Below, piece by piece: positions 6,735 through 10,639 of a stretch of 10,639 nucleotides of DNA. This DNA is from an uncultured Campylobacter sp. GTDB taxonomy: Bacteria > Campylobacterota > Campylobacteria > Campylobacterales > Campylobacteraceae. Below the pieces are notes generated by a model that was not told the origin of the DNA, searched no databases, and saw only the letters and a list, made by a program, of their open reading frames with translations. Numbering within the stretch: the stretch's first letter is position 1; each line of letters begins with the position of its first letter. The position numbers were made by a program, and so were the translations under genes. The stretch lies in contig NZ_CALIBB010000193.1 of assembly GCF_938045595.1 (NCBI RefSeq), positions 1 to 10,639 of the forward strand, given 5' to 3'.

Positions 6735-7664
6735 TTATTCCTTTTTATCGTCGCGATCCGCGCTTTTAGAAGTGTCTTTAAAAAAGAAATCGTAAGGATT
6801 GTCCTCTAGCCTAAACATCGCGCCTTGGAATTCTCTAAGCGATTTTTTTAGCTCGCCAAGAGTGTTTTTTGCCTCCTCAAGCGTAGGATCCAAGATCGCT
6901 TTTAGATTGTACTCGCCGCGATCGATACGCTTAGTGATGATACCTGCGGTTTTATCCAGCGAATTCGATAGATTGGCAGCACTAACGGCAAAGGCGTTTA
7001 GATTATCTAGCAGCGCGTCTAGCTCCTTCTCGCGCTCGTTTAAATTTGCTATGAGAGTATTTACGTTAGCAAGCAGCGCGTCTAGGCTTTGGAATTTTTT
7101 CTCATCACTTAGCTCAGCGCTAAATTTATCCATCGAAGATAGAATTCTATCCACTTTATCGGTATTTTGCTTAGACAACAGCCCGTTAATCTTAAAGATC
7201 ATCTCACTCACGCTATCGGTGATGACTTCAGCTTTAGAGCCGATTTTATCAAGAAGCGTTTTATCCAGCGCAATTATCGGCTTTTTATCATTCGGCGGGA
7301 AAAGCTTGCCGCTTCCTTTCGTGATATTTATAAACGCGATTCCGCTGATGCCTTGAGATTCTACCTTAGCGACGCTATCTTGCGAGATCGGTAGTTTGCT
7401 TTTTACTGAAATTTCAATCTCAATAATCGCATTTTCGATATCGGCAAAATCGATACTTTTGATGATGCCCGCATTTACGCCGATAAATTTAACCTCGGAA
7501 TTCTCCTTAATGCCTACGGGAAGCTCTTTTGTGTGGATATAGTAGGAGCGATAGCTCTCGCCGCGATCAGTCTTTGTAAGCATCCACCACATAAACGCCG
7601 TAAGAGCCGCGACGCAGATCATAACAAATGCGCCTACTATCGTGTATGAAGTTCTATTTTCCAA
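6735..7664 (-). CDS. mlaD: MCE-domain lipid transporter subunit MlaD-like
   Basis: This is a 309-aa membrane-anchored MCE protein. One N-terminal membrane helix (about 8-29, TIVGAFVMICVAALTAFMWWML) leaves the rest in the periplasm. The MCE domain spans about 38-118, with EVKFIGVNAGIIKSI (57-71) and VESQGISGIAFINITKGS (101-118). The C-terminal part is predicted helical or coiled (about 140-290), longer than in E. coli MlaD and typical of hexameric MCE rings that carry a helical extension. It would form the periplasmic lipid channel over the MlaE permease. The start is a TTG at 7664 backed by AGGAG with a 6-nt spacer; no ATG is nearby before the membrane helix. It is separated from mlaF by a 476-bp spacer, so it may have its own promoter. 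From memory C. jejuni has Cj1648 in the same cassette. Confidence 0.9.
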   Translation of the reverse strand: MENRTSYTIVGAFVMICVAALTAFMWWMLTKTDRGESYRSYYIHTKELPVGIKENSEVKFIGVNAGIIKSIDFADIENAIIEIEISVKSKLPISQDSVAKVESQGISGIAFINITKGSGKLFPPNDKKPIIALDKTLLDKIGSKAEVITDSVSEMIFKINGLLSKQNTDKVDRILSSMDKFSAELSDEKKFQSLDALLANVNTLIANLNEREKELDALLDNLNAFAVSAANLSNSLDKTAGIITKRIDRGEYNLKAILDPTLEEAKNTLGELKKSLREFQGAMFRLEDNPYDFFFKDTSKSADRDDKKE

Positions 7665-7730
7665 TCTTTTCTCCTAATTTCAGAGCGTAAAATTTAAGCC
7701 CTGCGATATGCCTTAAAATAGCCATTTGGG

Positions 7731-7810
7731 CTTAAATTTTAAAACTTAGCCTTTTCTCAAATAGCCGCAAAATTCACAGAATCATCTGAGTTTAAATTTT
7801 AAAGCTTAGC
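7731..7810. repeat. 20-bp direct repeat, period exactly 60 bp, two mismatches
   Basis: Positions 7731-7750 and 7791-7810 share 18 of 20 bases around TTAAATTTTAAA, ending in CTTAGC. The period is exactly 60 bp. They lie in the spacer upstream of mlaD on the minus strand. Confidence 0.7.
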
Positions 7811-7840
7811 GTGCATTTTGAAATTTCAAAATATCGCCGC

Positions 7841-8123
7841 GCTGTATTTTAGCGTAAAATTCTACCGCCCCGATTTAAATTTAACGCCGCTTGCTCGTCG
7901 AAATTTTAAAATTTCAATGCGCTATCCCACAAATGCGCCCTTAAATACGACCCGCCTAAATTTTAAAATTTCGATTGAGCTGCTAAGGTCTAAATTTTAA
8001 AATTTAAGCCCTGCGGAGCCCGGAATTCCTCGCTAGGTTTAAAATTTAAAATTTTCCCGCTACTATTTTAAAATTTCAGCTCCTACCTATCTAAATTTTA
8101 CTCGCCGCGAGCTGTATTTTAGC
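7841..8123. repeat. 13-bp direct repeat pair GCTGTATTTTAGC
   Basis: The identical 13-mer is at 7841-7853 and 8111-8123, 270 bp apart. Both copies are preceded by CGCCGCG (with an extra AG or C shift) and followed by TAAA(A)TT within 10 nt, so the similarity extends beyond the exact core. Confidence 0.65.
7900..8006. repeat. Cluster of three AAATTTTAAAATTT palindromes
   Basis: The 14-bp palindrome occurs at 7901-7914 (16-bp with flanking G/C: GAAATTTTAAAATTTC), 7958-7971 and 7992-8005 (16-bp with flanking T/A). Related shorter forms follow near 8038-8055 and 8065-8074. The DNA between copies is not itself repeated, so this is not a CRISPR-like array. Confidence 0.75.
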
Positions 8124-8140
8124 TCGGTAAATTTCAAAGC

Positions 8141-8911
8141 CTAATCTCTTTGTCGCATCTTAAATAGCTCTTCGAGCGGATTATTCTCCAGGCTTGAAAT
8201 TTCATCGATGTTTCCTTCAAAAGCGATTTTTTGATTATCCACGATCAAAAACCGATCCAAAATGTCAAAGATACTATCCACGTCGTGCGTGACCATCACG
8301 ACCGTGACGCCGAGGCTGTCTCTAAGCTCGCAAACAAGCCTATCAAGGGCTCTGGCGCTGAGCGGATCAAGCCCCGAGTTTGGCTCGTCCAAAAATAAAA
8401 TTTCAGGGCTAAGTGCTAGCGCGCGAGCCAGCGCCACGCGCTTTTTCATACCGCCGCTAAGCTCGTTTGGGCTAAGCGCAGCAGCCTCTTTTTTAAGTCC
8501 TACCTTCTGGATCCAAAACATTGATAGCTCATCTATCTCGCGCTCGCTAAATTTAGAGTATTCGCGCAGCAGCACGCCTACGTTTTCAAGCACGCTCATC
8601 GAGCTGTAAAGCGCGCCAAACTGAAACATCACGCCGCATTTTAGGCGGATCTCGTTTTGCTCTGCCTCGCTTGCGCGCCAAATATCGCGCCCAAAAATTT
8701 TAATTTCGCCGCTTTGCGGCCGCTTTAAAAATATGAGCGTTTTCATTAACGTCGTTTTTCCGCTACCGCTGCCACCTAAAAAGCCGTAAATTTCGCCTTT
8801 TTTAACGCTAAAACTTACGCTATCGTGCATAACGCGCGATCCGTACGCGGTAGTAACATCGCGCGCGACTATAATTTTAGAGGTCCCGCTAGACTGCGCT
8901 TGCTCGCTCAT
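8141..8911 (-). CDS. mlaF: ABC transporter ATP-binding protein MlaF-like (IamA)
   Basis: This is the cytoplasmic ATPase of the MCE lipid transporter. I take the ATG at 8911 (256 aa) because it overlaps the mlaE stop as ATGA. The frame stays open to 8965, but that would add 18 residues inside mlaE. In the 256-aa numbering the Walker A is GGSGSGKT (46-53), the Q-loop is FQFGALYSSMSVLENV (96-111, typical of MlaF), the signature is LSGGMKKR (151-158), the Walker B is ILFLDEP (171-177) and the switch His is His209 in VTHD. All catalytic elements are intact. The C-terminal PLEELFKM resembles the MlaF tail that contacts the STAS subunit. From memory the C. jejuni equivalent is the invasion-associated marker iamA. 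Translation is probably coupled to mlaE. Confidence 0.93.
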   Translation of the reverse strand: MSEQAQSSGTSKIIVARDVTTAYGSRVMHDSVSFSVKKGEIYGFLGGSGSGKTTLMKTLIFLKRPQSGEIKIFGRDIWRASEAEQNEIRLKCGVMFQFGALYSSMSVLENVGVLLREYSKFSEREIDELSMFWIQKVGLKKEAAALSPNELSGGMKKRVALARALALSPEILFLDEPNSGLDPLSARALDRLVCELRDSLGVTVVMVTHDVDSIFDILDRFLIVDNQKIAFEGNIDEISSLENNPLEELFKMRQRD

Positions 8912-10011
8912 AGCCCGATTTCCGAAAACAAAACCGCAAATACCGCGTCGATCGCGATAACCCAAAATATCGCATTTACGACGCTGATCGTGGTGTATTC
9001 GCCGATGCTTTGGGTATTTCCTTTAACCTCAAAACCCCGCATGCAGCCGATGATAGCGATGAATGCCCCGAAAAACGGCGCTTTAATCATACCTACTAAA
9101 AAATGCCTAAGCTCTACAGAAGCCTTAAATCTATCCAAATAATCGCTAAAGGCTATGTCTAAATACGCGTCACACACGATCATCTGAGCAAAAATACTTA
9201 CCGAATCTGCAATAAAAATGACCAGCGGCATGATTAGTACCATCGCGATAATGCGCGGCATCGCAAGAAAATAAAACGGATCAAAGCCCATCGTCCTCAT
9301 CGCATCGATCTCTTCGGTGATCTTCATCACACCGATCTGTGCCGTAAAGCTCGAAGCCGAACGGCCCGCGATAACGATAGCAGCGATTAGAGGCGCTACT
9401 TCACGGAGCGTCAAAGCACCCATTATATCGATGATATAGATGCTGGCGCCAAATTTAGAAAGCATATCAGAGCCTATGTAAGCAAGCACGATGCCGATTA
9501 AAAATGCCGTCAATGAGACTATGAAAAGCGCGTCTATGCCGCTATCCTTGATGAAATTTACTGTTTCTTTGAAGCGGAATTTCATCGGATGAATTATAAA
9601 AGCTGCGAGCTTGGAAAAAAACTCGCCCAAAAAGCCAGCAAGGCTTAGCAAGCCTAGAATTCCAAGATGGCAATAAAGTCCGATCTGCGCTAAAAAATTT
9701 AGCCTGCGAGACTCGGGTACGTAGCTAAAATCGATCGTTTTATCATCCATAAAGCTTAAAATTTTGGCGGCTTTGCAGCTATCCTCCACAAGGCTAACCC
9801 GCTTGCCGGCAAGGGCATTTTTGATCATCAGCGCCATAAAATAATCTAAATTTGAAATTTCGCTTAAGCTTAGCTCCAGCTCGTTTAGATTTTTTACCGC
9901 TTTTTTTAGTGCAAGTAGCTGGGAGCGCGAGCTTTTGTAGTTCCACTGCCCGCGTAGCGATAAGGTGTTTTTCCCGCCCGAGCTTTCGAGCGAAAAGGCT
10001 AAATTCCGCAA
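8908..10011 (-). CDS. mlaE: STAS-MlaE fusion permease of MCE lipid transporter (IamB)
   Basis: This is a 367-aa inner-membrane permease. An N-terminal STAS-like domain covers about 1-100 (LSLRGQWNYK at 17-26, ELSLSEISNLDYFMALM at 46-62), followed by the MlaE permease domain. An amphipathic or hydrophobic helix lies at about 112-140, then membrane segments at about 161-181, 190-217, 247-280 and 305-365. The family hallmark is TLREVAPLIAAIVIAGRSAS (201-220) with EEIDAMRTMGFDP (233-245). In E. coli the STAS part is a separate protein, MlaB; here it is fused. The usual Ser/Thr of the STAS phospho-site is not evident (LDYFMA). The start is a TTG at 10011 with GGAG 8 nt upstream. It is the first gene of the minus-strand unit and diverges from murJ. 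Confidence 0.93.
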   Translation of the reverse strand: MRNLAFSLESSGGKNTLSLRGQWNYKSSRSQLLALKKAVKNLNELELSLSEISNLDYFMALMIKNALAGKRVSLVEDSCKAAKILSFMDDKTIDFSYVPESRRLNFLAQIGLYCHLGILGLLSLAGFLGEFFSKLAAFIIHPMKFRFKETVNFIKDSGIDALFIVSLTAFLIGIVLAYIGSDMLSKFGASIYIIDIMGALTLREVAPLIAAIVIAGRSASSFTAQIGVMKITEEIDAMRTMGFDPFYFLAMPRIIAMVLIMPLVIFIADSVSIFAQMIVCDAYLDIAFSDYLDRFKASVELRHFLVGMIKAPFFGAFIAIIGCMRGFEVKGNTQSIGEYTTISVVNAIFWVIAIDAVFAVLFSEIGL

Positions 10012-10035
10012 AAATTTCTCTCCAAAATCAAAAAA

Positions 10036-10075
10036 TAGGGGAAATTATAATATAATCAACCTTGGCATTTTATAA
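10036..10075. promoter_or_regulatory. Divergent promoter region for mlaE and murJ
   Basis: For murJ (plus), TATAAT occurs twice in tandem at 10046-10051 and 10051-10056, about 36-46 nt before its ATG. For mlaE (minus), ATTATA at 10045-10050 reads TATAAT, followed by TTTC, about 34 nt before its TTG. Campylobacter sigma-70 promoters depend mainly on the -10 box, so the lack of a clear -35 is not a concern. The two -10 boxes share bases, so the two directions should compete. Confidence 0.65.
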
Positions 10076-10091
10076 AATTTAATGGAGATTT

Positions 10092-10639
10092 ATGCTCAGA
10101 GGCTTTTTTACAAATAGCGCAGGCACGCTGGTTTCGCGGGTTTTGGGTTTCGTGCGCGACCTGCTTACCGCATCGGTTTTGGGCGCGGGGATTTACAGCG
10201 ATCTGTTTTTCGTAGCGTTTAAACTACCCAATCTTTTCCGCAGACTATTCGGCGAGGGAGCCTTTACGCAGGCGTTTTTGCCAAGCTTTACCGCCGCGCG
10301 TAAAAAAGGAATTTTTGCTGCAGCGGTGCTTATTAAATTTAGCATTTTCATCGCGCTTTTAACGGCGCTCGTGCTGCTCGCCGCGCCCGTTTTTACTAAA
10401 GTTTTGGCATACGGATTTAGCGCCGAGCAGATCGGTCTTGCGGTGCCATACGTGCGGATAAATTTTTTCTACCTCACGTTTATCTTCGTCGTTACGCTCT
10501 TTGCCTCGCTGCTTCAGTACCGCGACCACTTCGCTACGACGGCGTTTTCAACCGCACTTTTAAATTTAGCGATGATCGCGGCGCTTCTGCTAGCTCGCGG
10601 TAAGGACGGCGCTACGGCGGTGCTCTATCTTAGCTTCGG
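10092..10639 (+). CDS. murJ: Lipid II flippase MurJ (5' part, cut by window edge)
   Basis: I translated 182 complete codons from ATG at 10092; the frame stays open to the edge. MurJ (MviN), a MOP-superfamily membrane protein, moves lipid II across the inner membrane for peptidoglycan polymerisation. The opening MLRGFFTNSAGTLVSRVLGF is typical (family: motif with SRxLGxxR). FKLPNLFRRLFGEGAFTQAF (43-62) is the family hallmark and contains the functional Arg pair. Further membrane helices follow at about 77-98, 120-142 and 150-165. The RBS is TGGAGATTT before the ATG. The full protein should be near 460-510 aa, so about two thirds lie beyond the edge. It is divergent from mlaE, sharing an 80-bp promoter gap. 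Confidence 0.95.
   Translation, partial: MLRGFFTNSAGTLVSRVLGFVRDLLTASVLGAGIYSDLFFVAFKLPNLFRRLFGEGAFTQAFLPSFTAARKKGIFAAAVLIKFSIFIALLTALVLLAAPVFTKVLAYGFSAEQIGLAVPYVRINFFYLTFIFVVTLFASLLQYRDHFATTAFSTALLNLAMIAALLLARGKDGATAVLYLSF

Larger units (their letters stand above)
7688..8015. repeat. Exact 18-bp direct repeat pair
   Basis: TAAAATTTAAGCCCTGCG occurs at 7688-7705 and again at 7998-8015, 310 bp apart and identical. The right half (AAGCCCTGCG) is not simple AT sequence, so the match is unlikely to be only compositional. Confidence 0.8.
7665..8140. other. 476-bp repeat-rich spacer between mlaF and mlaD
   Basis: No gene is recognised. A 60-codon open frame at 7818-8000 on the plus strand only reads through the AT palindromes (its RxNFKIS repeat is their translation). 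The spacer splits an otherwise tight transporter cassette and holds three pairs of direct repeats and several AAATTTTAAAATTT palindromes, described separately. A 6-bp stem at 8108-8126 (CGAGCT/AGCTCG, 7-nt loop) lies just past the mlaF stop but lacks a T-run. A promoter for mlaD may be present, but I could not pick a convincing one. Confidence 0.6.

Noticed and set aside
6799..7356. 185-aa plus-strand open frame opposite mlaD
   Set aside because: It is Ser/Leu-rich antisense to a clear MCE gene, with no motif or RBS of its own.
7818..8000. 60-aa plus-strand open frame with repeated RxNFKIS
   Set aside because: The repeats are the translation of AAATTTTAAAATTT palindromes; there is no RBS and no family motif.
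7900..8075. Regularly recurring palindromes considered as a CRISPR array
   Set aside because: Spacing is irregular (57, 34 bp and so on), the repeat is a simple AT palindrome and no cas gene is near.

Overview
The window looks like chromosomal DNA of a Campylobacter species (Campylobacterota). Three things suggest this: the gene order matches, from memory, the C. jejuni block murF / alpha-beta hydrolase / small antitoxin-like gene / ddl / ruvA / murJ; coding and spacer DNA is full of AAATTT words; and RBSs are of the AAGGA/AGGAG type, with several TTG or GTG starts. Base composition looks well above that of C. jejuni, which points towards the oral group (C. gracilis, C. rectus, C. showae, C. 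concisus). This species guess is inference.

Layout, right to left on the minus strand: mlaE (STAS-permease fusion) and mlaF overlap by 4 bp. A 476-bp repeat-rich spacer follows, then mlaD, a PqiC-like lipoprotein gene and ruvA, tightly packed or overlapping. Next come ddl, a perfect 13-bp inverted repeat, a Phd/YefM-like antitoxin gene without a toxin, an overlapping alpha/beta hydrolase gene, an 836-bp non-coding spacer, murF, a likely terminator, and a DNA alkylation repair gene that runs to the left edge. On the plus strand only murJ is present, starting at 10092 and cut by the right edge. It diverges from mlaE across a short AT-rich promoter region.

The theme is the cell envelope. Ddl makes D-Ala-D-Ala, MurF attaches it to the UDP-MurNAc-tripeptide, and MurJ flips the finished lipid II. 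The MlaE/F/D-lipoprotein set is an MCE-type lipid ABC transporter of the outer-membrane lipid asymmetry kind. RuvA (Holliday junction) and the AlkD-like protein are DNA repair passengers.

I see no phage, IS element, CRISPR array, rRNA or tRNA. The points most worth a second look are the unusual MurF (membrane-embedded N-terminus, about 105-residue acidic insert, G7 tract), the two long spacers with repeats and palindromes, and the orphan antitoxin with an inverted repeat directly upstream.
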